Position numbers and translations under genes: made by a program. Positions 37,049 through 46,338 of a stretch of DNA of 64,000 bases are shown here, one piece after another (within the stretch, counting starts at the first letter, position 1; the number at the start of each line of letters is the position of its first letter). The notes under the pieces are model-generated. The model saw nothing but the letters and a program-made list of their open reading frames with translations, was not told where the DNA came from and made no database searches. Source of the DNA: an uncultured Cycloclasticus sp. (lineage in GTDB: Bacteria; Pseudomonadota; Gammaproteobacteria; Methylococcales; Cycloclasticaceae); contig CAJXTU010000008.1 of the NCBI GenBank assembly GCA_913060865.1, positions 1-64,000 on the forward strand, read 5' to 3'.

Positions 37049-39523
37049 ATGGAATCTACTACGCAGAAAACTGACATCCTTAATCCCCAACAAATATTGG
37101 CTAAATTTCAAACTAGCCCAGAAGGCCTGTCAACATCAGAGGCCGAAAAACGCCTGCTTGAAAAAGGCGAGAACCGACTAGAGGATGACGAACGTAATCT
37201 ATTAAAATTACTCCTAAACCATTTCTGGGGGCCTATCCCTTGGATGATCGAAGCGGCTGCGCTTTTATCCGCGATGGTTCAACATTGGGCCGATTTCGCC
37301 ATTATTCTAACCCTACTCCTATTCAATGCCGCTATTGGATTTTGGCAATCTTATCAGGCTGGCAATGCGGTCGATGCGCTTAAAAAGAAGCTAGCCCTTA
37401 ACAGCCAAGTCTGCCGGGGTGGAAAATGGCAACAAATTGAAGCGCGTTTGCTCGTTCCCGGTGACCTCATTAAGTTAAAACTGGGCGACATTATTCCTGC
37501 CGATTGCTTATTGCTGGAGGGGGAGTACCTCAGTATTGACCAGTCGGCCCTTACGGGTGAATCTCTACCCGTCACTCGGCACCAAGGCGGGCTTATCTAC
37601 TCGGGAGCAGCCGTTACACAGGGCAAGATGACGGCCATCGTTAGCGAAACAGGTCGAGAAACTTTTTTAGGCAAAACAGCCGGACTTGTTTCAAGCGCCC
37701 ATTCCGCCTCTCATTTTCAAAAAGCCATTCTTAACATTGGCAACTATCTGATCTACATGAGCCTCACCTTAGTCGCACTACTCGTTATTGTGCAACTGTA
37801 TCGCGGTGTGCCAATAATGGAATTAATGCAGTTCTCCCTCATCCTAATTGTTGCCTCAATACCGGTTGCTATGCCGGTTGTCTTATCGGTAACAATGGCG
37901 ATTGGCGCACTGAAACTCTCAAAAATGAAGGCGATTGTAACGCGCCTTGAATCCATTGAAGAGTTGGCTGGCGTTGATATTCTTTGTTCTGATAAAACCG
38001 GCACGCTCACACTCAATCAGTTAACGCTGGGGAAGCCTATTCTTATAAAAGCTGATTCCGACCAATCACTCATTATTGCAGCCTCTCTCGCTTCTGAAGT
38101 AGACAGCCAAGATGCCATCGACAAAGCGGTTCTCGCTGGGCTTGATAACAGAGCCACATTGTCGGCTTATCAGCAAAAAAATTATCGCCCTTATAACCCT
38201 GTAGACAAACGAAGTGAAGCTCAAATTATTGATCAGAATAATAATCAATTTCTCGTCTCAAAGGGCGCGCCCCAAGTTATTCTCAACCTTATTGAAGATA
38301 ACAAAGACGTTGCATTAACAATAAAAACAGACATTGAAATTCTCGCTAAACGAGGATACCGCGCACTGGGTGTCGCTCGCACAGATGAAGAAGGAAAATG
38401 GCAATACATGGGGCTGCTCGCACTGTACGACCCACCTCGAGAAGATTCTGCCAGCATGATTCAAGAGGCCAAAAACCGTGGTGTGCAGACAAAAATGATC
38501 ACTGGAGACAATATTGCCATCGCCGTTGAAACCGCCAAAAGTCTCGGCATGAGTAGCACCATATGCACAGCGGACTCACTATTCAATACAAAAGGACAAA
38601 GCGATATAGAACTCGCCAATCGAATTGAAAAAAGTGAAGGACTTGCTGAAGTTTTCCCTGAGCACAAATTTGCAATAGTCCATACACTGCAGGATAAAAA
38701 TCATATTGTCGCCATGACAGGCGATGGGGTTAATGATGCGCCTGCCTTGAAACAGGCCGATATGGGAATAGCCGTTAGCGGTGCAACTGATGCGGCCAGA
38801 GCGGCAGCTGACCTAGTGTTAACACAACCAGGGCTGTCCGTCATTATCCATGCCATTGACGAAGCCCGTCGTATTTTCGGCCGTATGAATGCATACGCCA
38901 TTTACCGTATAACCGAAACCATCCGTATCATGATTTTTATGGTACTTGCAATGGTAACGTATGAGTTTTACCCCCTCACGCCTGTGATGATCATCTTACT
39001 CGCACTGCTCAACGACTTCCCCATCATGTCCATCGCCTATGACAATACTTGGCTAGACCCCAAGCCGGTACGCTGGAAAATGGAGCGTGTGCTCAACATT
39101 GCAACCGTGTTGGGAATTATAGGCGTCGTTTCTAGTTTTGGCTTGCTTGTTATTGCGGAACAGTGGCTACAGATCAGCACTGAGCAACTACAGGTTTTTA
39201 TCTTTCTGAAGATGTCTGTCGCAGGCCACCTCACCCTCTTTGTTGCTCGTACCAAAAAAGCCTTTTATTCAGGACCTCTCCCCTCACGAACTCTATTTCT
39301 TGCCATTATTTCCACACAAATCACCGCCACCATTATCGTTGCCAATGGCTGGTTTATGCCAGCTTTACCCTGGCATTATATTGGCTTAATATGGGGTTAT
39401 GCGATCATTTGGATGCTAATTGCAGACATTATCAAAGTACGTGTTTACCGGCATCTAGACTTAACGGAGAAGCGGCAACAACGCTTTTTAAAAACGGTTA
39501 AGCAGCCGCTGGGTAAACTCTAA
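37049..39523 (+). CDS. Plasma-membrane proton-efflux P-type ATPase (P3A)
   Basis: The 824-aa P-type ATPase has TGES at 169-172, IPVAMPVVLS in helix 4 (the P3A-type signature), phosphorylated Asp315 in DKTGTLT, GDGVNDAPAL in the hinge and LLNDFPIMSIAYDN in helix 6 with the Asp of proton pumps. No N-terminal metal-binding domain is present, which speaks against heavy-metal transport. It should export protons at the cost of ATP. It heads a four-gene operon (gaps of 21, 31 and 14 bp), an odd partner set for such a pump. Confidence 0.9.
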   Translation: MESTTQKTDILNPQQILAKFQTSPEGLSTSEAEKRLLEKGENRLEDDERNLLKLLLNHFWGPIPWMIEAAALLSAMVQHWADFAIILTLLLFNAAIGFWQSYQAGNAVDALKKKLALNSQVCRGGKWQQIEARLLVPGDLIKLKLGDIIPADCLLLEGEYLSIDQSALTGESLPVTRHQGGLIYSGAAVTQGKMTAIVSETGRETFLGKTAGLVSSAHSASHFQKAILNIGNYLIYMSLTLVALLVIVQLYRGVPIMELMQFSLILIVASIPVAMPVVLSVTMAIGALKLSKMKAIVTRLESIEELAGVDILCSDKTGTLTLNQLTLGKPILIKADSDQSLIIAASLASEVDSQDAIDKAVLAGLDNRATLSAYQQKNYRPYNPVDKRSEAQIIDQNNNQFLVSKGAPQVILNLIEDNKDVALTIKTDIEILAKRGYRALGVARTDEEGKWQYMGLLALYDPPREDSASMIQEAKNRGVQTKMITGDNIAIAVETAKSLGMSSTICTADSLFNTKGQSDIELANRIEKSEGLAEVFPEHKFAIVHTLQDKNHIVAMTGDGVNDAPALKQADMGIAVSGATDAARAAADLVLTQPGLSVIIHAIDEARRIFGRMNAYAIYRITETIRIMIFMVLAMVTYEFYPLTPVMIILLALLNDFPIMSIAYDNTWLDPKPVRWKMERVLNIATVLGIIGVVSSFGLLVIAEQWLQISTEQLQVFIFLKMSVAGHLTLFVARTKKAFYSGPLPSRTLFLAIISTQITATIIVANGWFMPALPWHYIGLIWGYAIIWMLIADIIKVRVYRHLDLTEKRQQRFLKTVKQPLGKL

Positions 39524-39544
39524 AACTATTCAAGAAAAAAACCC

Positions 39545-40477
39545 ATGAAAACGGCCTATATCACACACCCCGATTGCCTTAAGCATGAAATGACAAAAGG
39601 CCACCCAGAAGAGCCTGCACGCATTATAGCGATACAGGAGCAACTTCAATCACGACAACTTTGGGATTTTCTTGAACATTTTGAGGCGCCTACCGTGGAC
39701 AGACAGGCACTCTTACGCGTCCATACCGAACGGCATATTGATCATCTGTTCAAAAATTCACCTCTGCCTGGACAGCCCTTGTTTCATACTGACCCTGATA
39801 CCTTTATGAATGAGCACTCACTCGATGCAGCCCTCAAAGCAGCGGGAGCCGGTGTTATGGCGGTCGATCTCATTATGGAGAAAAAAGTAGATAATGCTTT
39901 CTGCGCTGTTCGGCCACCCGGCCACCATGCCGAGCGTAATCAAGCGATGGGGTTTTGCTTTTTTAATAACATCGCTGTCGCTGCTGCCCATGCACTTGAA
40001 AAGTATCATTTAGAACGTGTTGCCATTATCGATTTTGATGTCCATCACGGCAACGGCTCTGAAGATATCTTTGAAAATGATGAACGCGTCATGGTCTGCT
40101 CCTCGTATGAACACCCGTTGTACCCCTACTCAGGCCGACCCACCGTTCCAGGCCACCTGATTAACTGCCCACTAAGCCCTGGTTCTGCTGGGCCTGAATT
40201 TCGTATGGCCGTACAAAAAGAATGGTTACCAGCATTAGAGGCTTTTCAGCCTCAATTTATTTTTATTTCAGCTGGCTTTGATGCGCACTGGCAAGACGAT
40301 ATGGCACAACTCCAACTCAACGAGTCGGATTATCGTTGGGTCACCCAAAAAACAGCCCAAATTGCCCATCGATACGCCGATGATCGCATTGTTTCAATGC
40401 TTGAGGGGGGCTATGTCGTCGATGCGCTCGCCAGAAGCGCCGAGCAGCATATACGTGTTTTAATGGGGCTGGATTAA
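39545..40477 (+). CDS. Histone-deacetylase family amidohydrolase
   Basis: The 310-aa zinc hydrolase has the class II HDAC/acetoin-utilisation pattern: HPEEPARI near residue 20, RPPGHHAER with the catalytic His pair, DFDVHHGNG with zinc-binding Asp and His, SAGFDAHW with the third ligand Asp, and EGGY near the C-terminus. Bacterial members remove acetyl or other acyl groups from polyamines or small amides. The start ATG is 21 bp after the ATPase stop. Confidence 0.9.
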   Translation: MKTAYITHPDCLKHEMTKGHPEEPARIIAIQEQLQSRQLWDFLEHFEAPTVDRQALLRVHTERHIDHLFKNSPLPGQPLFHTDPDTFMNEHSLDAALKAAGAGVMAVDLIMEKKVDNAFCAVRPPGHHAERNQAMGFCFFNNIAVAAAHALEKYHLERVAIIDFDVHHGNGSEDIFENDERVMVCSSYEHPLYPYSGRPTVPGHLINCPLSPGSAGPEFRMAVQKEWLPALEAFQPQFIFISAGFDAHWQDDMAQLQLNESDYRWVTQKTAQIAHRYADDRIVSMLEGGYVVDALARSAEQHIRVLMGLD

Positions 40478-40508
40478 ACTTTCTTGAACGGCGACATAGA
40501 GAGGCGTT

Positions 40509-41507
40509 ATGTTTCAAATTTTTACCGATTTTGCTAGCTGGCTGACCTATCAACTATTAGGGCTAGCATCAGAAACGAAATTAGCTGATGCAGTACATTT
40601 TTTCATTGAAGATGTCAGTAAAATATTTGTATTATTGGTCGTCATGATCTATCTCATCGCGCTGATGCGCGCTTCCCTGAATGTTGAAAAGGTACGAGAC
40701 TACCTGCAAAAGAAGCATAAGGGCGTTGGCTATTTAATGGGCTCAAGCTTCGGCGCAATCACGCCTTTTTGTTCTTGTTCAAGCATTCCCGTTTTTCTTG
40801 GCTTCACATCGGCCGGTATACCGGTGGGTATTACGATGGCATTTTTAATAACCTCACCCTTGATTAACGAAGTGGCTATCCTTTTACTGATGAGCCTGCT
40901 CGGGTTTAAATTCATGGTACTTTATGTTTTTGTCGGCATGAGCATTGGTATATTGGGCGGGCTTTTTTTAGATGCCATCAAAGCAGAGCGTTGGTTACAA
41001 TCATTTGCTGCTGAAGCGTTGGTTCGAGGACAATCACAAACTGAAAGCCAAAAATCAACACCACAAGAAACCGAAAGACTTTCCATAAAGGAACGCCACC
41101 AATTTGCAAAAACAGAAGCCTTTGACATTTTTGGTCGCGTTTGGAAGTGGGTTATTATTGGTGTTGGTCTTGGGGCCGCTTTACACGGCTTTGTGCCTGA
41201 TGGATGGATAGAGACACATTTAGGTGATGGCCAATGGTGGTCTGTCCCAGCCGCTGTGTTTTTGGGCATTCCTCTCTACTCCAATGCAACAGGCGTCATT
41301 CCCATTATGGAAAGCTTAATCACTAACGGTCTACCGGTCGGAACGACTCTGGCATTTTGCATGAGTACCGTTGCAGCCAGTTTGCCAGAATTTATTTTAT
41401 TAAAACAGGTTATGCAGTGGCGCTTACTTGCTATTTTATTTGCCACACTTCTGTTTGCGTTTACCTGTGTTGGCTGGATATTTAATGCCTTCACCCCATT
41501 TTTATAG
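40509..41507 (+). CDS. UPF0718/ArsP-like permease
   Basis: The 332-aa protein has about eight transmembrane helices in two halves, with a hydrophilic linker (about 165-205). The first half has SSFGAITPFCSCSSIPVFLG, the Cys-rich motif of the DUF318/UPF0718 family that includes the organoarsenical exporter ArsP. The second half has an IPLYSNATGVIPIME segment. Family members move organic arsenicals, metals or unknown solutes. The next gene encodes a CxxC protein, a common partner of these permeases. SD GAGAGG precedes the ATG. Confidence 0.87.
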   Translation: MFQIFTDFASWLTYQLLGLASETKLADAVHFFIEDVSKIFVLLVVMIYLIALMRASLNVEKVRDYLQKKHKGVGYLMGSSFGAITPFCSCSSIPVFLGFTSAGIPVGITMAFLITSPLINEVAILLLMSLLGFKFMVLYVFVGMSIGILGGLFLDAIKAERWLQSFAAEALVRGQSQTESQKSTPQETERLSIKERHQFAKTEAFDIFGRVWKWVIIGVGLGAALHGFVPDGWIETHLGDGQWWSVPAAVFLGIPLYSNATGVIPIMESLITNGLPVGTTLAFCMSTVAASLPEFILLKQVMQWRLLAILFATLLFAFTCVGWIFNAFTPFL

Positions 41508-41521
41508 AACGAGAGAAACAT

Positions 41522-41761
41522 ATGAAAAATATCAAAGTACTCGGTACCGGCTGTTCTAAATGTAAAAACACCATCGTGCTAATCACTCAGGTCGCAGAAC
41601 AACTTGAGGTCGCCATCAATTTAGAAAAAGTTGAAGACCCAAATCAAATTATGATGTATGGCGTTATGTCTACACCTGCCGTGATGGTTGATGAAGTGAT
41701 CGTTCACAAAGGTGGTATTCCTACTAAAGAAGAAATTACAAGTTGGATTTCTGACACCTAA
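41522..41761 (+). CDS. Small thioredoxin-like redox protein
   Basis: The 79-aa protein has a thioredoxin fold with CSKC at residues 10-13 (GTGCSKCKN) and a cis-Pro segment (MSTPAVMVDE). It belongs to the redox-active disulfide protein 2 type often encoded next to UPF0718 permeases. It may reduce the permease Cys motif or its cargo. It closes the operon; the next gene is convergent. Confidence 0.9.
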   Translation: MKNIKVLGTGCSKCKNTIVLITQVAEQLEVAINLEKVEDPNQIMMYGVMSTPAVMVDEVIVHKGGIPTKEEITSWISDT

Positions 41762-41843
41762 TTAATATTTTACAGGCGGAGAGCTTTCTCATACACAGAT
41801 CATTGAATCTTATATGACAGCCCCAGCTTTGCTAGACAATGGG

Positions 41844-44483
41844 TTACTCAAGGTCTGTTCTCTCTTGCTCTGTTTGGCTAAGTAATTTGCCTGAATTATT
41901 ATCATCCGTGCCGTAATAAATGACCTGTGGCTCAGAATAATTAGGGACGTCATCATAACTGAAGGCGGCATAGTATTTTGAAATTTTGTTAGAACCAAAA
42001 CTATCGTAGGTGTAGTTATCTGCACCGGCATAAAGTTTAACGCCATCATAAGGTGAACGAGGCGGGCGAAATCTATTGCGTACGATGTAGGTACCAACAA
42101 ATGCTTCAGTTTGTGGGTTGACCCATGTCAATTTAACCAATCCATTTTCGTTCGTTGTTTTTAAATGAGTGACCGGTGAAGTTGGTTTTTTACGACGTTT
42201 GATATATTTAATGATTAATTTGACTTCATTTTTGTGCCCTGCCTCGTGCCAATTAATTAATTTCGCATAAGACTCTGATTCAGATGTAGCTCGAATAACA
42301 AAGGCAGCCGTTTCATTAGATTGGTGTTTTTCCTCAAGCGTTAATTTGCTGTAGTGGTCAAAAATAAAATATTGTTTTTGTTTGCTAATAAGGTCTTGAG
42401 TGGTTGCTTCATAGCCAACATATTCAATATTTTTACGGTTTCTGACGTCAGAATAACTAATAGCTTTCATATCAATGAATTCAACATTGAAACAAATATC
42501 ATGGCCGTTGGGTGGCGTGTTTTTGTTTTGCAAACAGATAAAGGCTTCGGTGATAACCGTTTCTTCAGGGTTCGGTAAGCTATAGAGGTTAAACTCCATA
42601 TAGCCATATGTTTTACCATCATTTTCACTAAACCCTGACTGTAATTGGTTCTCGACAACGCCTTTTTTTGACAAGCTGCACAAACGTGTAGGAGATAAGC
42701 TTATTTCAGTCTCAGGAACGGTATAAATAATGTCAAGATGGGGGCGATAATGTATGCCACCACCGAATTTACCGTAGCCAATGTCAAACTGCATCATTTG
42801 TGAATCACGTCCCAGTGGGAGCGTTTTCGGGCCGTCAATACGGAACAGGACCGAACGTTTAGCTAAGTTTGATTCGAGTATTCGACATTCATGAGCGGTG
42901 AAGGTCCAATGACTCCATATTCCCTGCGTTAAGGCATCTGAGCGAATGGTTTGACCCAAGGTTTCGATACTCTCAGCTTGCTCGATGTGATCAAAGTCTG
43001 TCAGGTCAGCGACGCTGTCTTGTTCTAAAATAGAGATGGACCAGTCACCGAATTTTTCAATTTTTGCGGCTACGCGGTTCATGGGGTATAAAGAGGCTCT
43101 TGCAAACTTTATGGTTGCGTTTTCTGGTATGTTGTCTAGGCTAAACTCTAGAACACCGGTACAGATACCTTTAGACTGATTTATGCCAATAAATAACGAG
43201 TTGTGGCCGAAATGTTGGCGATTTTGTTCGCCGGTAAACTCGCCGACATAGCCTGCTTGGGTTTTACTGGGGAAGAGAACTCTGGAAAACTCATTATGCT
43301 CTAATAAAGTTCGTAAGCGTATTTTGGTTGCAAAAGGCGACTTTATTTTACTAAGGCGGTTAACGGCTCGAATGTAGTAAAAATACATGGTGCCACTGGT
43401 TAACTCTACATCTGTAAAGCGTTGCGCATGTGTAACACCGACTAAATTACCCTCTGTACACGCTTGTTTATTTTTAGTATTTCGGTAAATTTCAAAATAA
43501 ATATCCTTATTTTCTTCATAGTTCCAGGTGATAGAAGCGGACCTACTTTCAATGTTGAGTATATTGAGCTCAGTAATACGTTTGGGCGCTAGGGGTGAGT
43601 AATTAACCGCCTCGCTAAGCGCATATTGTATCGCTGGAATATTCTCATGGATCGATTCGGTCATATTTTGCATATAATCGGGAATATTACGTGTGCCAAC
43701 CTCTACCACGGTCGCAAGAATGCCTCGGCTATAATAGTATTCTCGCCCGCTTCCGCCGACTAGATTAGTGGGGGGCTTGCCCCGGTGAATGCCATATTTA
43801 CGGCCAGTTACCTTATAAATTTTTCTTGCCATATTGGCACACAGCATATTTAAATCAGTCCCCTCGGGTTCTGCTTCATGACTAAATTTATGGGCAGGAA
43901 AAAAAACATTACCTTGAGAGTGATAGTCTAAAGCGATGGTGATATTTTCATGGCTATCAACAAACTGTTTAATGGCTTGCGTTTCAGGCTCACTAAAAGC
44001 TTTGGGTCCGCTATAAACGTTTGACGAGGTGTTTTTTGACCCTGGAAAGCCATAACTAAAGTTACGATTAAGGTCTACACCATAGGTGCCATCATGATTT
44101 AGACGACGATTTTTTCGCCAGAACGAGAAGTGCTTCATTGAATATTCAAACCCATCAGGGTTTAAGCAAGGAACCATGTATAGGGTATTGCTGTTTAATA
44201 TATCAATTAGCTGTGGGTTGTACTCATAGTTATCGACCACGTATTCAATAAATTTAACCGCTAATTCGTTACCAATCCATTCGCGCGCATGGATAGTACC
44301 GGTATATAGCAAGGCAGGTTTTGATTCTGCATTATCTACATCGAAGGAGACCGTTATCAGCATAATGTCACGTTGTTCGTGCGTTTTCCCTATGCTTTGC
44401 ACTTTGAATAGATCAGGGTGTTCTGAAACAACTTGCTGTAAAAAGTGTTCCGTTTCTTGGTATGTCTTGTATTGTTTTTTCAC
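41844..44483 (-). CDS. M14 zinc carboxypeptidase with FN3 and beta-sandwich modules
   Basis: The 879-aa protein has an N-terminal M14 peptidase (about 5-300): zinc ligands His65 and Glu68 (HAREW), the DLNRNFSYG substrate segment, a third ligand in LDYHSQGN, and the catalytic Glu in VVEVGT. Then come a fibronectin type III-like domain (about 305-395), two beta-rich segments resembling DNRLRE-type sandwich modules (about 410-590 and 595-770), and a second FN3-like domain (about 780-870). No signal peptide is visible, which is unusual for such a multi-module enzyme. It likely trims C-terminal residues of peptides. It is 205 bp downstream of the ATP-grasp pair in the same direction. Confidence 0.85.
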   Translation of the reverse strand: MKKQYKTYQETEHFLQQVVSEHPDLFKVQSIGKTHEQRDIMLITVSFDVDNAESKPALLYTGTIHAREWIGNELAVKFIEYVVDNYEYNPQLIDILNSNTLYMVPCLNPDGFEYSMKHFSFWRKNRRLNHDGTYGVDLNRNFSYGFPGSKNTSSNVYSGPKAFSEPETQAIKQFVDSHENITIALDYHSQGNVFFPAHKFSHEAEPEGTDLNMLCANMARKIYKVTGRKYGIHRGKPPTNLVGGSGREYYYSRGILATVVEVGTRNIPDYMQNMTESIHENIPAIQYALSEAVNYSPLAPKRITELNILNIESRSASITWNYEENKDIYFEIYRNTKNKQACTEGNLVGVTHAQRFTDVELTSGTMYFYYIRAVNRLSKIKSPFATKIRLRTLLEHNEFSRVLFPSKTQAGYVGEFTGEQNRQHFGHNSLFIGINQSKGICTGVLEFSLDNIPENATIKFARASLYPMNRVAAKIEKFGDWSISILEQDSVADLTDFDHIEQAESIETLGQTIRSDALTQGIWSHWTFTAHECRILESNLAKRSVLFRIDGPKTLPLGRDSQMMQFDIGYGKFGGGIHYRPHLDIIYTVPETEISLSPTRLCSLSKKGVVENQLQSGFSENDGKTYGYMEFNLYSLPNPEETVITEAFICLQNKNTPPNGHDICFNVEFIDMKAISYSDVRNRKNIEYVGYEATTQDLISKQKQYFIFDHYSKLTLEEKHQSNETAAFVIRATSESESYAKLINWHEAGHKNEVKLIIKYIKRRKKPTSPVTHLKTTNENGLVKLTWVNPQTEAFVGTYIVRNRFRPPRSPYDGVKLYAGADNYTYDSFGSNKISKYYAAFSYDDVPNYSEPQVIYYGTDDNNSGKLLSQTEQERTDLE

Positions 44484-44634
44484 TGCGTTATGTTCTTATG
44501 AAAATAGTGATGGTTCCCTCGGTTAAGGAAACCCGTTAAGTCGTTAAGGGTAAATTTTCAGCATAAAATGGAGCAATACTGAGGTTTAGAAAAAACTTAA
44601 ATTATAACAGGTGACTTTATAATCGGGTTGTTTC

Positions 44635-44669
44635 GTCCATACCACAATGATATTGGTTGAGGTATGGAC
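44635..44669 (-). terminator. Hairpin after the ATP-grasp/DUF1643 gene
   Basis: GTCCATACC and GGTATGGAC form a 9-bp perfect stem 20 bp past the stop codon. A T-run is lacking on the minus strand, so it may be a transcript-stabilising hairpin or partial terminator before the M14 gene. Confidence 0.5.
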
Positions 44670-44688
44670 GTTATAGATTGAGTCGGGT

Positions 44689-46338
44689 TTAGTTGTATGG
44701 GATAGCTGAAATATCATCCGCCAAGCCTTTGATGCTACGTGGCTGCTTTTTTGCGGTGAGGCGCAGGCACATTAACTGGGGCAGTAATTTTTTTACTTCG
44801 TCTGATCGTCCTTTAAAGGCGCCGTCGTTGCCCCATATAGCGATGACTTGGTCGGCTTGTTTGCTGCTGTCTGACAAACTGGCATTATTATAAGCTCCAA
44901 CGGGGTCATTGCATTCTTTCAGTTCAGCGATATTATTAGCTCGATAGGCGAACAGATTACCAATGATTATTCCACCATATCCCCAGTGTTTTGCATAAGC
45001 ACTACATTTTTTTATCAACGCATCGTCATGATCAGCATCCGCTGTTGAGGGGTGTAAGGCTATAAACATAATGCTGGGTTTTTTATCGTCCCAAGTACGA
45101 CTGAGTGTGTAGCGGTAAGTATCATCCGTTAGGGTTGTCGTGATCGACTTTGCCGTATGAATACTCACTTTGTTGGTTTCCTCTTGGTGAGTTGAGACCA
45201 CAGATTCAGTGTTGGACGCTTTCTTGGTGATATTTTTATTGGTGATGTTTTTTTTGCGACCTATATTGTCCTGAAAATTCCAAATATCACTGGGCCATTC
45301 TTCTTGTTCATCATTATCATTGATCAACAACATCTCCGCAGCATCTGGCGTTTTTATCGATGCAAAGCAATCAGCATCAGAACTTGGCGTATATTTACCA
45401 AAGGTAATCTGGCGCATTGTTCTCAATAAAGAGCTGTCTATTTTTCCAAGCTGCTCCCAATTATTGATGGGTATATTTGGTTTTTTGAACTGCCCATTGC
45501 TAAATAACCACATCAAGTACTGTCCAATCCAATCTCGAATATAGGGGAATGCGGCAAAGGCTGTCGCACACTCTAATATTCGGTATTTTCCATCCTTACC
45601 AACGGCGATATCACAAGCCCAATATTCAGCTTTTGCAGCTTTGGAGACTTTTACTGCCAGATCGAGTACTTCTTTGGGTACATTCTGGTAATCCATGCTA
45701 CCGCCCTGGCTGGTATTGGTTAACCACTCCCCTTCTGGTGGGCGACGCCAGAACGCACACGCTGGCTTATGACCAATCAGCATGACACGGATATCTGCGG
45801 ACATGGGGATAAAATCTTGCACATAAACTGGGTTGTATTTTTTGCTATCCAATAGGTTTGTAGCTTCTTTAAAACTATCAACTTTGTGCACAAAATAACC
45901 CCCATAATTAGAGGGGCCATAGGACTTTTTGATGATTTTAGGGTAGCTTGTTTTTTTTAAAAAGCTATCGGCTTTTTTTCGGTCATAAAAAATATTGGTT
46001 GGTGGTATAGGAATATCATATTTTTTACAGAACCGCGTGACGTTTTCTTTAGATTTATTAGAAAACTGAGTATCTAGAGAGGGTACAAGCCGAACCTCTG
46101 GCAATGCATTAGCAATCTCTCGAAAGGTTTCATAAGCTGTCGCGGGAACGTTGCCAATCAATACATCAATTTTTTTTGCTTTAACGTCATTAATAAAGCG
46201 CTGTTTATCATTTTTCCAATGGTAAGTGACCGTCTCAATTTTATCTGGCCAACCTTTAAAATTAGATTTATTAAAAAATTGCATAACATAATCCATATAC
46301 AGCAAACCTAGCTTTGGACGTTTTTGTTTCTTAGTCAT
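44689..46338 (-). CDS. ATP-grasp protein fused to a DUF1643 domain
   Basis: The 549-aa protein has a RimK-like ATP-grasp part (about 1-300: PKIIKKSYGPSNYGG loop, VYVQDFIPMSADIRVML, and an acidic ILECATAFAAFP end). A polar Asn/Lys/Thr linker follows (about 345-400). The C-terminal DUF1643 domain (about 410-545) has LSRTWDDKKPSIMFIALHPS, NLFAYRANNI and VIAIWGNDG. In ATP-grasp ligases the last metal site is usually E-x-N; here the residues are E-C-A, so the Asn is missing. The start ATG directly follows the upstream stop. DUF1643 has no established activity that I know of. Confidence 0.82.
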   Translation of the reverse strand: MTKKQKRPKLGLLYMDYVMQFFNKSNFKGWPDKIETVTYHWKNDKQRFINDVKAKKIDVLIGNVPATAYETFREIANALPEVRLVPSLDTQFSNKSKENVTRFCKKYDIPIPPTNIFYDRKKADSFLKKTSYPKIIKKSYGPSNYGGYFVHKVDSFKEATNLLDSKKYNPVYVQDFIPMSADIRVMLIGHKPACAFWRRPPEGEWLTNTSQGGSMDYQNVPKEVLDLAVKVSKAAKAEYWACDIAVGKDGKYRILECATAFAAFPYIRDWIGQYLMWLFSNGQFKKPNIPINNWEQLGKIDSSLLRTMRQITFGKYTPSSDADCFASIKTPDAAEMLLINDNDEQEEWPSDIWNFQDNIGRKKNITNKNITKKASNTESVVSTHQEETNKVSIHTAKSITTTLTDDTYRYTLSRTWDDKKPSIMFIALHPSTADADHDDALIKKCSAYAKHWGYGGIIIGNLFAYRANNIAELKECNDPVGAYNNASLSDSSKQADQVIAIWGNDGAFKGRSDEVKKLLPQLMCLRLTAKKQPRSIKGLADDISAIPYN

